The notes under the pieces: model-generated
What the model was told of the DNA's origin: nothing
Seen by the model: only the letters and a program-made list of their open reading frames with translations
Databases searched by the model: none
Assembly: GCA_015680905.1 (NCBI GenBank)
Contig: CM027385.1
Span: 80,187,501-80,251,500, forward strand
DNA from: Coptis chinensis
Lineage: Eukaryota > Streptophyta > Magnoliopsida > Ranunculales > Ranunculaceae
DNA: 64,000 nt
Direction: 5' to 3'
Made by a program: the position numbers and the translations under genes
Shown: positions 48,591 to 61,400 of the stretch, in pieces
Layout: every line of letters begins with the position of its first letter
Position numbering within the stretch: position 1 is the first letter of the stretch

Positions 48591-49145
48591 TACACAATGA
48601 GCTAATTATTTTCTGGGAATATGTTCTCTATACAATAAAGATCATCTCTACAAATTATCAAGACATTTGAACATGTCTAACATTGCCAAAAGTTGTGTTT
48701 AAGTTTAATATTTATCTAACGGTCCACAATTTTAGCACTCTTTTGGTGGAGACGAATTTTGGTGGAGATTCTATCCAAGATAGGAAGATCTTCTCTACCA
48801 AAAATCAGCCTTTAGTTTAATATACAAATTCACTTTTAGGTTTTGGATGCCAAATGACACTCTAAATTGACACTCCTACCAAAAAGTGCACTTCTACAAT
48901 GAATTAATAGCTGATTTTTTGTGGAGATGACCCTATTACCATGTTAATCATGTCTGCAAAATTTCAATTCATTTCGATATCTCTAACCTTGTCAAATTTA
49001 TTTACAAAACTGGAAACATATATACCATTAAAAAAATTGCAAACTTCAACACAACTTTTGACAAGGATATACATATTGAAATGAGCTGATTTTTTTTTTA
49101 TAGATCATATCCATAGTGGGGAGATCATATCTACTAAAAATCGGC
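48590..49145. repeat. Long imperfect inverted repeat between Lhcb1 copies 1 and 2
   Basis: The left arm around 48660-48715 (CATTTGAACATGTCTAAC, CAAAAGTTGTGTTTAAGTTT) is matched by the complement of about 49038-49090. Related words (ATCTTCTCTACCAAAAATCA at 48790 and ATCATATCTACTAAAAATCG at 49125) recur as direct copies. It looks like a diverged foldback or MITE-type element of about 550 bp. No duplication or clean end is visible. Confidence 0.4.
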
Positions 49146-49199
49146 TATTAAATCATTGTGTTTAGTAGGGATGTCAATTTGGGGTGTCATTTAGGGGTG

Positions 49200-50735
49200 T
49201 CAACTTGTTCATTGTGTTTAGTAAGTTTCGCAAGTGAGGCATACGCCCTCGGAAAAGCCTCACACACTAAAGCGTACGCTTCCTATGCATATACGCCATT
49301 ACTCAACGCTTCCAGGGTGTTTTAGGTACAGGTACGCCTCGCCTCAAACGCCATTTTAAAACATTGGTGTGAAAGACGAGGAAAAATTAGAATGATTGAC
49401 AGGTAAAATCAAGAAAACAAATTGAATACGTACGTAGAAATTAATCAAATGGAAAACATCAGCAAACTGCAGTAGATAACTAAAACAATTTATATGATAT
49501 GCACTGTGCATTACCTCTACCGATCTACTAACTATTCTCAGCGGCGAATAGGACATATCGGTTTGAATACTTCATCATCTATTAATAGAGCACTTCCTCA
49601 TTCAATAGCCAAAAGTTTGTACTGGCATTGTCAGGTTGTAGAAATCCTCCCCTATGCTATGATTTGGATGCTCTGGTCATAGTTAAAGAAATTATGATTG
49701 TGGTTACAAAAGTGAAAGCCTTACAAAACTGATTTACATAAGTGGTACATCCAACTAGTTCATATAGAATATATATTGAGTGATTAATATGAACCCAATC
49801 AGATGCATTAGTTGATAAAACAGAGGGACCTAAATACTTGATCATCTGATACAAGTGATCTGATGTATCTAATTTAGCCTAGGAAGAGCATTGTCATGCC
49901 TTCGGATCGTGGACTTGTGTGCGAATTGAATGGGTTTAAGCTTGAAAATCTTAAGCCTCTGGTATCAACATCTAGATTTTGAGGAGATTGGTGATTACTA
50001 GTATTAAATACGTCCTTTGGTTTTCCTGGACTTCAAAAAGTCTAGAAAGCAATTTCACCGACCACCCCACGGAATGCTAAAATATTTTGGATTTCTGGGC
50101 ATAAAGATCCAAATGCGAATATTCATTTGAGCAATTGAGCCACTGGCTATGATTATTATATATTTCAATAAATAGAATTTTATTCTCAGATAAGCGGAGC
50201 AAGCATCTGACACATTCAACTCAGAAATGACAGTTTTTCATTGCAAGAGCATACAGGGATTGTGACTTCAAGTCCATCAAATTCAATCAGAAAACTCCAC
50301 TAACGCCATCAATTGCATGCGTCCATACCGTTGCTAATTTATAATCATTGGCTGTAATTAAGATTGTACGTTGCAGGTTTGAACTCTTGAAGTTCAGTTG
50401 GTACATTTTAATCCCAACATTTGACAAGGATCAAGTACAAGCAGTGAACTTCGGGCAAGTCTCAATGATATTGAAAGTTATGATGCGTGTCTGTTGCATG
50501 GAACCAGTCTTCAATCTTTCAAAAATCTTCAAAGAGCAAGAGATGATGGTAATCTCACATCGACACATGGCAGAACACAATTGGTTTTAGATATATCTGG
50601 GATTCTTGGGAATTCCAAATATGGATTCTAATCTGTGAAGCTTTTAGAGGCGATTCAAAATAATTGGTGGATCAAATCAAAGAGTGCCAACTAATCATAT
50701 ACATACAAATAAGAAGAAACATAAATCCCTTTCAA
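49200..50735. other. Intergenic, with CG-richer repeat at 49210-49365
   Basis: The segment 49210-49365 (GAGGCATACGCCCTCGG, then TACGCCTCGCCTCAAACGCC and ATTTTAAAACATTGG) is of a type I know as a dispersed plant repeat. The rest shows no gene. From about 50505 on, the sequence resembles the upstream region of Lhcb1 copy 3 (52880-53040). Confidence 0.45.
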
Positions 50736-50798
50736 CCAATGAGAAAAGAAATTCAGATTTTATGGTAAAAATTCCCTGTACTGCCAACTCCTATAAAT
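50736..50798 (+). promoter_or_regulatory. CCAAT box and TATA box of Lhcb1 copy 2
   Basis: CCAAT at 50736-50740 and TATAAAT at 50792-50798, about 90 bases before the ATG. No clear GATAAG box is found at the spacing seen in copy 1. The CCAATGAGAAAAGA context is shared with copy 3 (53095). Confidence 0.5.
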
Positions 50799-50888
50799 GC
50801 AAAACACTTGACAACAGCTAGAAACACAACTTGAGTAACAAACATACATATTTTTCTTTCTCCGCAGTTTATCACTTCCTCCAGTACC

Positions 50889-51674
50889 ATGGCTGCTTCA
50901 TCGATGGCTCTAACTTCTCCCTTTCTTGCTGGAAAGGCAGTAAAGCTTTCTCCATCAACATCTGAGCTTCTAGGTGAAGGAAGGGTAACCATGAGAAAGA
51001 CAGTGGGCAAGCCAACCCAATGGTATGGTCCTGACAGAGTTAAGTACTTGGGACCATTTTCTGGTGAATCGCCATCCTATCTAACCGGTGAATTCCCAGG
51101 AGACTACGGTTGGGACACTGCTGGCCTCTCTGCTGACCCGGAAACATTTTCAAAGAACCGTGAACTTGAGGTCATTCACTCAAGATGGGCAATGCTTGGA
51201 GCCCTCGGATGCGTCTTCCCTGAACTACTTTCACGCAACGGGGTCAAGTTTGGCGAAGCTGTATGGTTCAAGGCTGGCGCACAAATTTTCAGCGAAGGTG
51301 GATTGGACTACTTGGGCAACCCCAGCTTGGTTCATGCACAAAGCATTCTAGCCATTTGGGCTACGCAAGTAATCTTGATGGGCGCTGTTGAGGGCTATCG
51401 TATTGCTGGTGGACCACTAGGTGAGGTGGTCGACCCATTGTACCCCGGTGGCAGCTTTGACCCTCTTGGATTGGCTGATGATCCTGAAGCTTTTGCTGAA
51501 TTGAAGGTAAAGGAGCTGAAGAATGGAAGATTGGCTATGTTTTCCATGTTTGGATTCTTTGTTCAAGCAATTGTAACTGGGAAGGGACCTTTGGAGAACT
51601 TGGCTGACCACTTGGCTGACCCAGTTAACAATAATGCCTGGGCATATGCCACAAACTTCGTTCCTGGCAAGTGA
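50889..51674 (+). CDS. LHCB1: Chlorophyll a/b-binding protein of LHCII type I (Lhcb1 copy 2, short N-terminus)
   Basis: Second tandem Lhcb1, 261 aa, intronless and complete. From WYGPDR onward it is almost identical to copy 1 (three helices, both Glu-Arg pairs, [15 protein letters not shown]). The N-terminal stretch differs: after the RKT motif only VGKPTQ separates it from WYGPDR, five residues fewer than copy 1 ([11 protein letters not shown]), with the PVSSS part lost. The phosphorylatable Thr of RKT is kept. Transit peptide [20 protein letters not shown]. The start is preceded by CCAGTACC, as in copy 3. A polyadenylation-like AATAAA lies at 51757. It could contribute LHCII with altered stacking or state-transition behaviour, but that is inference. 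Confidence 0.97.
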   Translation: MAASSMALTSPFLAGKAVKLSPSTSELLGEGRVTMRKTVGKPTQWYGPDRVKYLGPFSGESPSYLTGEFPGDYGWDTAGLSADPETFSKNRELEVIHSRWAMLGALGCVFPELLSRNGVKFGEAVWFKAGAQIFSEGGLDYLGNPSLVHAQSILAIWATQVILMGAVEGYRIAGGPLGEVVDPLYPGGSFDPLGLADDPEAFAELKVKELKNGRLAMFSMFGFFVQAIVTGKGPLENLADHLADPVNNNAWAYATNFVPGK

Positions 51675-51789
51675 TTGGATTCCAACTCTATCCATGTGTG
51701 GTTTTTGTCTAATTCTCTTTTTGTGTGTGTGTGATGTAAATTGTTGTGAACTACTGAATAAATGTGAATTTCTCTACTTCAACTTATGT

Positions 51790-53094
51790 TATTGATTAGT
51801 TACAATGATTAGACAACGATTACAACTCAGTTATAGTGAGATATTAGAATTGATTTAAATTGTGTATTTCAATTTTAGAAGTCAGTAAATTAAGATTTCA
51901 AGAGTAGATTGTGTCAAAAGAATATATGTTCGACTCCTACTGCAGTTAAAATCCATCATTTTTTTCAATTTCCCCTTCATCTGTTCAAGGGCTTCGAGCT
52001 CGTAGAATTCACAGCTGCCCATTATCCAAGCCTCCATATTAGGCTAGTTGACAGCCATTTTGAGAAATTCCGATATTTGATACTTCACTTTCAAAGCAAA
52101 AGACTCATTTTCTAAGCAAGAATCCTTCTTTTTTATCTACCAAGTCAGTATGTATTATGAAATGTTGACTTTTATTCATTTTCTTTAGGTTTTACAGTTA
52201 GAATTACTAATATTTTAGAGTGATGCATCAATTTGACTCTGACGTTGATACACAACAAAATTTGTGCACCCCTGGAAACATACAAAGTTTCGGTAGAAGA
52301 ATATTTGTGCGCCCAAATGGATGTATAAGAAATTAATACAAATTTTGAGTATGAAGAGTTTTAAAGACTCTACCACAGCCTTGAACGTCTTATAGTGCGT
52401 ATCTCATTTTAGGCAAACTCTACCATACATAATTTGAGTCGATCGGAAGAGTTTTATAGGCTCCAAGGAGAGTACTCATAAGAATTATTGTTGGTACTTG
52501 GTAGTGCTTAGAAAGATCCAAAGGTAGTTGGGTGAAGCACATGCCGTGGGAATATGCTACCAATCGTGAAAATGTTTTGTTCGGCAGTAAATCAGTAACA
52601 CATGAAAAGACTTGATATTTTCATTTTTCTTCAGAGTTGAGATCAAAAGTTGTTGATTATGTACGTACGTATATATAAAAGTACCTTACAAATTGTTGAT
52701 TATCTATTTAATCCGGATTGTATATAAATGGCTCACCCAAATGACACTACTTAATACTTGTAGACTATGGGATGCGCCATGCAGTATGCCTGAGCTGAGG
52801 CCCATATGGCCGGTAGAGTCTTCCCTCTACTTCTGTGATAAATGATAACAGCTGATAGCCAGATTAGTGATAGCTACCTTTCAAAACCTTTAATTTGAAG
52901 GCAAAGAGATGAAGGTAATCTAAAACGAACACGTGGCCGAATTCAGTTGGTTATGAATCAGTGAAATCTAAAGATGGACACTGAGCTAAACATTAGAGGA
53001 TAGTATACTTGGATAAGCTGGTGGATCAAAGTGTGCCAACTTGTCATATACTGATATACGAACGAATAAACATAAGCTTGATGAATTTGTAAAG
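51790..53094. other. Intergenic between Lhcb1 copies 2 and 3
   Basis: AT-rich spacer without recognised genes. 52880-53040 is similar to 50505-50690 upstream of copy 2, including GGTGGATCAAA and GTGCCAAC words, which marks the duplicated promoter unit. Confidence 0.5.
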
Positions 53095-53130
53095 CCAATG
53101 AGAAAAGAGATTTAGATATCCATGGATAAA
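53095..53130 (+). promoter_or_regulatory. CCAAT and GGATAAA boxes of Lhcb1 copy 3
   Basis: CCAAT at 53095-53099 and GGATAAA at 53124-53130, a spacing close to the 31 bases seen in copy 1. An AT-rich CTATTAAAG at about 53161-53169 may serve as TATA box, about 85 bases before the ATG. Confidence 0.45.
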
Positions 53131-53249
53131 GAACCACATGTACAGATATAGTCTCAACTTCTATTAAAGCAACACACTCACAATAACCACAAACACATAC
53201 ACATTCTTCTTAGTTCCTTACTCGTGTCTATCCCTCTAATTCCAGTACC

Positions 53250-54053
53250 ATGGCTGCTTCCGCAATGGCTCTCTCATCTCCTTCTCTAGCTGGAAAGGCA
53301 GTGAAGATTGGTCCATCAGCATCTGAGCTTCTAGGTGAGGGAAGGATTACCATGAGAAAGACAGGTGGTGGCAGGCCAAAGCCAGTCTCATCTAGCCCAT
53401 GGTATGGTCCCGATAGAGTCAAGTACTTGGGACCATTTTCTGGTGAGTCGCCATCTTATCTAACCGGTGAATTCCCCGGTGACTATGGTTGGGACACCGC
53501 TGGCCTCTCTGCTGACCCCGAGACATTCTCCAAGAACCGTGAACTTGAGGTCATTCACTCAAGATGGGCAATGCTTGGTGCCCTCGGGATCGTCTTCCCT
53601 GAACTTCTTTCACGCAATGGGGTCAAGTTCGGCGAAGCAGTCTGGTTCAAGGCTGGTGCACAAATTTTCAGTGAAGGTGGATTGGACTACTTGGGTAACC
53701 CCAGTTTGGTTCATGCTCAAAGTATTCTAGCCATCTGGGCTACACAAGTTATATTGATGGGTGCTGTTGAGGGCTACCGCATTGCTGGTGGACCACTAGG
53801 TGAGGTAGTCGACCCATTGTACCCTGGTGGCAGTTTCGACCCTCTAGGATTGGCTGATGATCCTGAGGCTTTTGCTGAATTGAAGGTAAAGGAGCTAAAG
53901 AACGGGAGATTAGCTATGTTCTCTATGTTTGGATTTTTTGTTCAAGCAATCGTAACTGGCAAGGGACCTTTGGAGAATCTAGCTGACCACCTGGCTGACC
54001 CAGTTAACAACAATGCTTGGGCATATGCCACAAACTTTGTTCCCGGCAAGTGA
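53250..54053 (+). CDS. LHCB1: Chlorophyll a/b-binding protein of LHCII type I (Lhcb1 copy 3)
   Basis: Third tandem Lhcb1, 267 aa, intronless and complete. Transit peptide [20 protein letters not shown], then [21 protein letters not shown], one Gly longer than copy 1. Three helices with [12 protein letters not shown] and [15 protein letters not shown]. In the first helix [10 protein letters not shown] replaces the [10 protein letters not shown] of copies 1 and 2, so a Cys that is usual in Lhcb1 is Ile. The coding N-terminus is closest to copy 1, while the region just upstream (CCAGTACC before ATG, CCAATGAGAAAAGA) is closest to copy 2. The 3' UTR holds a duplicated AATAAA-containing segment. 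Confidence 0.97.
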   Translation: MAASAMALSSPSLAGKAVKIGPSASELLGEGRITMRKTGGGRPKPVSSSPWYGPDRVKYLGPFSGESPSYLTGEFPGDYGWDTAGLSADPETFSKNRELEVIHSRWAMLGALGIVFPELLSRNGVKFGEAVWFKAGAQIFSEGGLDYLGNPSLVHAQSILAIWATQVILMGAVEGYRIAGGPLGEVVDPLYPGGSFDPLGLADDPEAFAELKVKELKNGRLAMFSMFGFFVQAIVTGKGPLENLADHLADPVNNNAWAYATNFVPGK

Positions 54054-54124
54054 TTAGTCCTAAATCTCGTTCTTATTGTGGATCTCAGATAATATTCGCG
54101 TTTGTGATGTAAATGGTTGTGAGG

Positions 54125-54221
54125 ATGAATAAAATGTGAACTATGTGAACCACTCCAGTTAATAGCAATTTCCTCATTTTTTCATGAATAAAATGTGAAC
54201 TATGTTGACCACTCCAGTTAA
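54125..54221 (+). terminator. Duplicated polyadenylation-signal segment after Lhcb1 copy 3
   Basis: A 38-base segment starting ATGAATAAAATGTGAACTAT and ending CACTCCAGTTAA occurs at 54125-54162 and again at 54184-54221 with about two differences. Each holds an AATAAA signal, so two alternative transcript ends are possible. Confidence 0.6.
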
Positions 54222-55444
54222 GTTCAAATTGTTATGTCTTCCCAGTAGCAGCAGTTTGGGATGGAGCATTAATTCAGTCTAGAAGTGCATAAAAAATTCG
54301 AAAAATTCGAAAAAATAGGAAAATACTTTGATTCCTTAACATAAAACTAAAAGTGTGTGATACTAAAAAAAAGAACATAGAAACGGGGTATGGAATTCCG
54401 AATTCTTATCCCCGGCATAGGCAACTTGGTCTATGTTCACAGTGCTTGAATTTAGAATGAGACTAAGCGTTGTGATCATCTTCAAACAGATAACCAGTCG
54501 GGCCTCACTGCATCTTAAATGATCTTGAAATTTTCCAGACTCAATAGCTGGTAAACATGTTAAAACAGCTTGATCAATCCCAGTAGCTTAGCTTGAACGA
54601 ACAAGAGTTAGCTGTGGGTCGGAATTCCATATATGACACGCAATTGGCGTTCATATACGGTCACTGGAAGATCTCTGCGGTATTGCAAATAAAGTAAAAC
54701 TGGCTTTTCATAGTTATTATTGTGCAGTTGAATTTCGGACCTACAGTATATCCATTAACAACTATTAGCTACTTTTTAGGCCTACTATTACTACTCACTA
54801 TTTGTATAACGATGGTTTGCATTGCAATACACACTGACACCTATCTCTATGTAAATCAATGATTAGGACTTTTGACACATCAATAGGTTTAAATAGTAGG
54901 TCAAATAAGTGAGTCGGTGTAGCATTCCTAATTAACAACTAGTATGAGTGAAATTTTGGCCGATAATAAATAAAACCTGTTTTTGCCAATGTGAAATAAT
55001 ATCATGATATGCAGCAAGAGGGGAGAAATTTTATTCAAAGTACATGAAAGGTTACATGTATGCCAAATTGAACTGTTACAGTAATTTCTTGTCATGTCTC
55101 ATTTGTATGAAAAAAATACGAAGGATACATTTGCCTTTGATTGCTTCGCAGTAAAAAGCATCGAATACATAAGAAGAGTTGCAATACACTGGATAAATGC
55201 TGTGGATACATGTAACAATTTACAAAGTGGAAAGGATCCAAGGGTAAGTCGATACGAAGTTCTTAAAGCACATAGCTTCCAGAGTCTCCATTCTCAAACT
55301 CCCTTTAACTTTCCGGCCCCTACTTGCAAAAGAATTTGAAGAAGGCAACTTGTAGTCCAGCTTGGGAGATAAGTCAGCTATAATAAGTGTTTGCCAAATG
55401 AGTTAGTTTTTGAGGATTAAGAGAACTCAGCATGTATAAAGGAA
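54222..55444. other. Intergenic between Lhcb1 copy 3 and SS4
   Basis: No gene is recognised. The right part (about 55000-55444) probably includes the 3' UTR of the minus-strand starch synthase. Confidence 0.45.
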
Positions 55445-58400
55445 TCAAGCCCGTTTTGATGACTTCGCTCTTGCCACAGATTTCTCATATAGATCTGTAT
55501 ACTGTGAAGCTGAAGAGTCCCAACTGAAATCTATCTTCATGTTCCTCTGTACAAGCTGCTGCCAACTCTCACTGCTTTTTCTGTAGTGATTGAATGCCCT
55601 TTCCAAAGCACTGTTTGCTCCCTAAAGAAGTGCGGATAATGGTCAGACTGGTAGATGGAGTAAGGAAATTATATGCACTCGGGAAACAAGAAGAACAGCT
55701 TCACATTTCTAGAGGTCAAATAAAGACTTATCTACCAACGATAAACGTCGAATACCTGCTCATCAGCCGTCACAAAGGTAAAACCATTACGAAAATTAAG
55801 CGGAATGGTATCATCGTCAACATCAAAAACACTACAAAAAAGAAAAATGAAGAAGATTTATCTAGATTATAGAGGAAAAAAATGTTCAACGTATTTGACA
55901 ACAGAATAAATGGGAGTGCCACAATGATTATATACCTGTCATTCAAGCCACCAGTTTTTCTCGCAATAGGTACAGCTCCATATCTCATGGAAATCATCTA
56001 CAAAAGCATTTCCAAGATACTCTAGATAAATTATATCTCATGTAAAAGCAAAGACAACTCACCAGTGCAAAAAGTGGTGTTCTTGTTTTTGCATGTCTAC
56101 ACACAAATTGATCGAGAAACACAGTGTGGAGCATAGGATCCACTCACCATTGGTACTTAATGGTCACCATGAAAACAAAATGGGATTATATTTTTCTGGA
56201 CAATACCTATTTCACTATTTGTGCAGATCGCCAATAAACTCTCTGTTTCAAAGAGAAGTGGCCACCTCAAGACCACAGAGGATATGACGCATCAACTGTT
56301 ATCATTGTTTGTTCTTTACCCATATAGTTTCAACCTATCGAAAATTTAGCCAAAGAGTGCAAGGAGCCATGGATTATACCTGTGTAAGACCACAGGGCTC
56401 AAAAATTGATGGGATAACGAACATGTCAGACGCTGCATATATGGAGTGGGAGAGAGCCTCATCAAACTTCAGTATTAATCGAATGTGAGGGTGACTCTGA
56501 AACTGTTTTGCAATACCCTCGAACTCCCTCTACAAAAGAAAGTAATCATGTTGAGAGTAAAAGATAAGTAAATTAAATTTCTACGATAACCATATTACAA
56601 AAACCTTTGCATTTAACAGCTATACTTTTGTGTTGATTATGCTGCCCAGTGCTGGAAGGATGCAACGCCTCGCCACTCACCACATGTCAATATTGTCCCC
56701 ACTTACACCACCCAAAGGCCCAGGTTGAAAAGCCCCATACCCACATGGATGGGCAAGCTTTGGACCTGGGCCTTTGGGTGGCGTAAGTGGGGACAGTAAC
56801 GACATGTGGTGAGTGGTGGGGGTCACAAAGGATGCCCATAAAGTTGCAATCAAGCTACAAAAAACTCAAATATGCTTTTACTAGGTGGAGAGCAATTCTA
56901 CAAACTCCTCCCGTAGCTCTGGTGTTTAAAATTTGCACACCAAGTAAAATATATGTATGTATATACCTTGAGACAGAAGGAAACTTACTTGAATATGTTC
57001 CACAGGGCTTGAACCCAAAAGTACAAATTGTCCCCCTAACTCCAGCGTACGATATATTGCATGTCTAATAAGATGTACACCCTTCTGTGGCACTAACCTT
57101 GTTATGCAACCAACCTAGTTTGAAATAGATCAAAGAACTCAAGTGGGAACACTACAACGAATTTTTTAATCCAAATAAATCAGAATATAATAAGGATACT
57201 AAATCATATACTTAGGAAGAGATTTACAGTTTTACTATGGTTACATATAAAAAAGAACATCTTTAGCAACAATAGTTGAATTGCACATAATGGTGGACTA
57301 AAAGATATTTTACACTTTACCGAGTAGAAAAAATAAATGGACAAGAAGATACCATGACTTGGCAATAAAGAAATTAATCAAAAATCTAGACAAAACTTCT
57401 TACAGTAATCTTTTTATGATTTTCATGGACAACTTAAGATGTTACAATACTGTCCTCTTTCCTGATATGAAGGTCAACCAAGTCCATTAAAAATTTAGAA
57501 TGAGTTATTATGAATACCGATGTTGATATATTGCATACCTTATCGGACACCAAAAAGATAAATGATATATTGTAGAAGGATGCTGCAGAATGATACTTAC
57601 CAGCGGCTGTGTGGAGTCAGCAGAGGAAAGTTTTAGTTTCTTTCTCAAAGCTTCTTTATTTTCCAGTTTCCCTTGAGGATCATCAGCATTGTATTGGACT
57701 TTTAGAAAATCATCAGTCGACGGGTCCCATGAATCAGTATCAATTCCATTAAGAACTCCAACAAACTTTTTGGAGTAAGAATTCAATGTTGTATGAAGGC
57801 CACGTCCACCCTTTTTTAAAAGAAGTATATGATTACATAAAGGTAAAAGTGTAAAACCATGCGTGTCCTCAAACTATTTTATGCAAACAATTCATTACTA
57901 TTGCAAAGTTGATGCCTGGAAAATCGTGGGAATTTGATAGTGAGTGGCATCAAACCATTACCAAATTTGTAGTCAGTATGATTCATAAATCTAATGAAAA
58001 GGATGCTATGAAGTAGTGAAGTACACATATACTGCATATAAAATCTATCATTGGCTGCAGAATCAAACTTCTAATATCTGAGGTATGCACCTCTATAATA
58101 ATCTATGATCCAATGACCAATAGTTTGAAATTTTAACATTATGCACTAATCTGGAACATCACTCTGATTGACATTACCACTTTAGACTAGAAGCTACTAC
58201 ATCTCTTAATGGATTCATATCAGGGTAAACAGAAAGTGCTTTATCTCAATTTGTAGTTGATACAATTAAGGTTATTTGTTGGTCAAATGAGAATAAAAAA
58301 TGGACTTCGGAAGTCTGAGCAAAAAACATCCACCCAATATAAGCTCTAGAATCTCTTCTGTGACTATTTTCAAATTCTGGAGCAACTTGTATATTCTTTG

Positions 58401-61400
58401 AGCCTTAGAAGCACAAAGGCTCATAGTATCAATATATTAAAGTCTTGTAGAATAGTCATTTCAATCACATTATAGCATTCAGCAAATTGGAAGTTAAAAA
58501 CTAGAATAAATAAAAGCAAAACTGAACATAATTTACAAACTGCTACATCATTCATACCTCTGCAGTTCGCACCTCTTGAGCATATGTAGGAGAGACTGTA
58601 GTTACTATATTAGAGAACACCACTGCACCCTGCCATATATTGACAATAAGGAGAGAATAAAAAAAGTCAGCACCACGTCTTTACAAAGGAATCTTTGAAG
58701 TCCATGACTTTAATAGATTGAATAATATATTCTAGTAGCATGAAAATTATATTTGGTCTCAGAATCTCTCAGTCAAAAAGGGAGATGGTATAAGACGCTC
58801 GAGGTATGTGTTGGACTCTCAATTCGCCACAAGTTTCTAATGATATCCCTCAGCCAAAAGGATTTATTTTATCAGTCTGTAACATCTAAAGATTCTTTTA
58901 CCTTCACAGGATTAACTCTGTCATGTGCTGAATTATCTTGCATCCTATCTGGTCTATTTAGCTGTGAAACATCGAGCCCACAAGAAGCCAACTCTGAAGC
59001 CGGTGCACTCCCTTGATATTCAAAATTGTGGCACGTAAAGCAAATTCTTGCTGAATTTAGACCCTTGGGTGCATATATATCCCAATAAAGTGGTGCCTAG
59101 GAAAGCAAGACGATTTTTAAGTAAAACATCAAAACAGAATATGATATTTGTAGTAAAAAATAAAATATAAGACAAAATTATGATACTAAATTTTGTCAGC
59201 CCTTACAACAAAAGCAGTCTGCCAATCGTGGCAATGGAGTATGTCTGGTTTTTTTCCAGCTTGAAGAATCAACTCAAGTGCTGCACGGCTAAAATATGAG
59301 AAGCGTTTAAAATCATCATGTTCCCCATAAATTTGACCTCTCCAAAAGAACTTAGCTGGATGTTGAGGCTCAATAAAGTAGACAGGAAGGCCTGCATTGT
59401 CAAACTTTTCTCAAAATGGAGCATTTTCAGGCACACAAATACACATAGGATAAAGTCACATCCAATAGATCTTACTTGGGGGGCGGACACACACTACTGG
59501 AATCAATGACAACCCCTTTAATGGATATACCATTTGTTTAAATATGTAACTATCCATATATTTATAATCCATCAAGAATATACATGTTCTTTGCATATAG
59601 CATTCAATAGCATACCAATTGGTAGGTATATTAAATTAACATACAAGTACATACATATTATAATTGGTCGGCTTTGGAAGGAAAATGTGTGCAGTAATAG
59701 AGGGGGAGATGGCATGGCCGCATGAATAGAGTGTAAATAAAGGGAGTTTGAAAGGGGGTAACAAAAGACACAAATATCAAAATGTTAAAGAAGGAAAGGC
59801 GGGAAAATAGAGACTTTATTGTACTTTTTTGTGTTTCAAATTTGCAATATCATAACTTTCCATTGGCAAGTTGGTTATCAACAAAGAATGAGACCAGTCA
59901 TGCACACCAAATTCCAAAAACGAAAAAACAAAAATAAAAATGAAGTGTTCAGCACTCAGTAATACGAGTTGGAATCTAGGATATAGTGAATACCTTCAAC
60001 AACTCCAACCCAAACTTTATTTTTAAAGAGTCGTCCATCAAAATAAGACTCTAGCACCATATCCAAGGCCTGCATGAACAGTTCAATCTCTAATCTAAAC
60101 CTTCCAAATTAAAAAAGAAAAAGTAACCATGTCACTGTTTTGCATGAAAATCATTATTCAGAAGAAACAAAAACCTGCTTGTCATACCCTCAAGTCAGTA
60201 ACACGGTCATATTGCATGCAGTCATATTTGGGGATAACAATTTCCACAAGATGTCCCTTCTTTTGTAATGCTTTACCAAGACCAGACACAACATCTCCTA
60301 AACCTCCAACCTATTGAAGAGGCAATCAACAGATTATAATTTGGAAAAAACAATGCAAGTAATATTAACCAGCTAATTAATTCAAAATATTTGCTAACTA
60401 ATACTATAAAAATAGTAAATTTTCTGAAAATTATTATCAGCAAAGAAGGTCCTATAAAATTGAATTCTATAAGAAAGATCTATGATCCGATATAGGGTAT
60501 CTAGAGCTCCGTATAACAAACAATATAAGACCTGGGGTTGCTCCACTCATTGTCAATCGGTTTTAAGTTGGATACCCAAAACTAATAGAATATCATTGAA
60601 AAATTGTATTGCGCCTATCTGTTAGAAAATAAAGTGAGACTAAATTTACCTTTGCTACAGGTGCCATCTCTGCTGCAATATGAATAATATGCAATCCTTG
60701 ACTGCATATACCAACACAAAGCATGAAAAACACCAGATATGTGTATATGCATCCTTATAAAAGCTTTATATTTATTGCTTGTATTGAAAAGAAATAAATA
60801 CTGCATACCTTGTTGGTGATGATATCAGCCTAAGAAAGGTTGCCACGATTTCAGTTTCGTTTTTGTTTTTGCAAGCCAAGTAGGCATCGTAAATCCGTGT
60901 GTCTCTTTTCCATGCCATTTCTCCCAACAGCTCTGCATCATTGGATGATATTTTCTTCTCAAGAAACCAACCATCAATCATAAGCAATATACGACTCCAA
61001 AACTCCCACGGCATATCAATAACAGGTTTTTCCAACGCCTTTCTCTTGCTTTCCTCTTTCAGATTATTAAGTACATCTTGAAATTCCTTAACCGATTCCT
61101 GGTATAACTGAACATGAGAATGTATCTCTTCATCAGATCTTTGGAGGCTCTCTTCTAAATGTCTTATTTTCTGTTGCATTAGCCCATCATATTGTTGCAT
61201 TTTTTTAGATGATGATAGATGCAACTTTGCTTCTTCCAAAGATTCTTCCAAACTATCAACCTTCTTCCGGAGCTCATGATTTTGTTGCAGAACTGAAATA
61301 GCTTCATCAGCTTGTTTCGCAGCCTTATTAAGCAGTTCTTGTAGACTTCCAACCTTTTCCCACAGGTCCTTGCATTCAAGTTTTAGGGGAGAGAGTTTTA

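Noticed and set aside
51417-51695. Open frames antisense to the Lhcb1 genes
   Set aside because: They recur at the same place in all three copies because the coding strand is GC-balanced and conserved. They have no protein similarity or start context.
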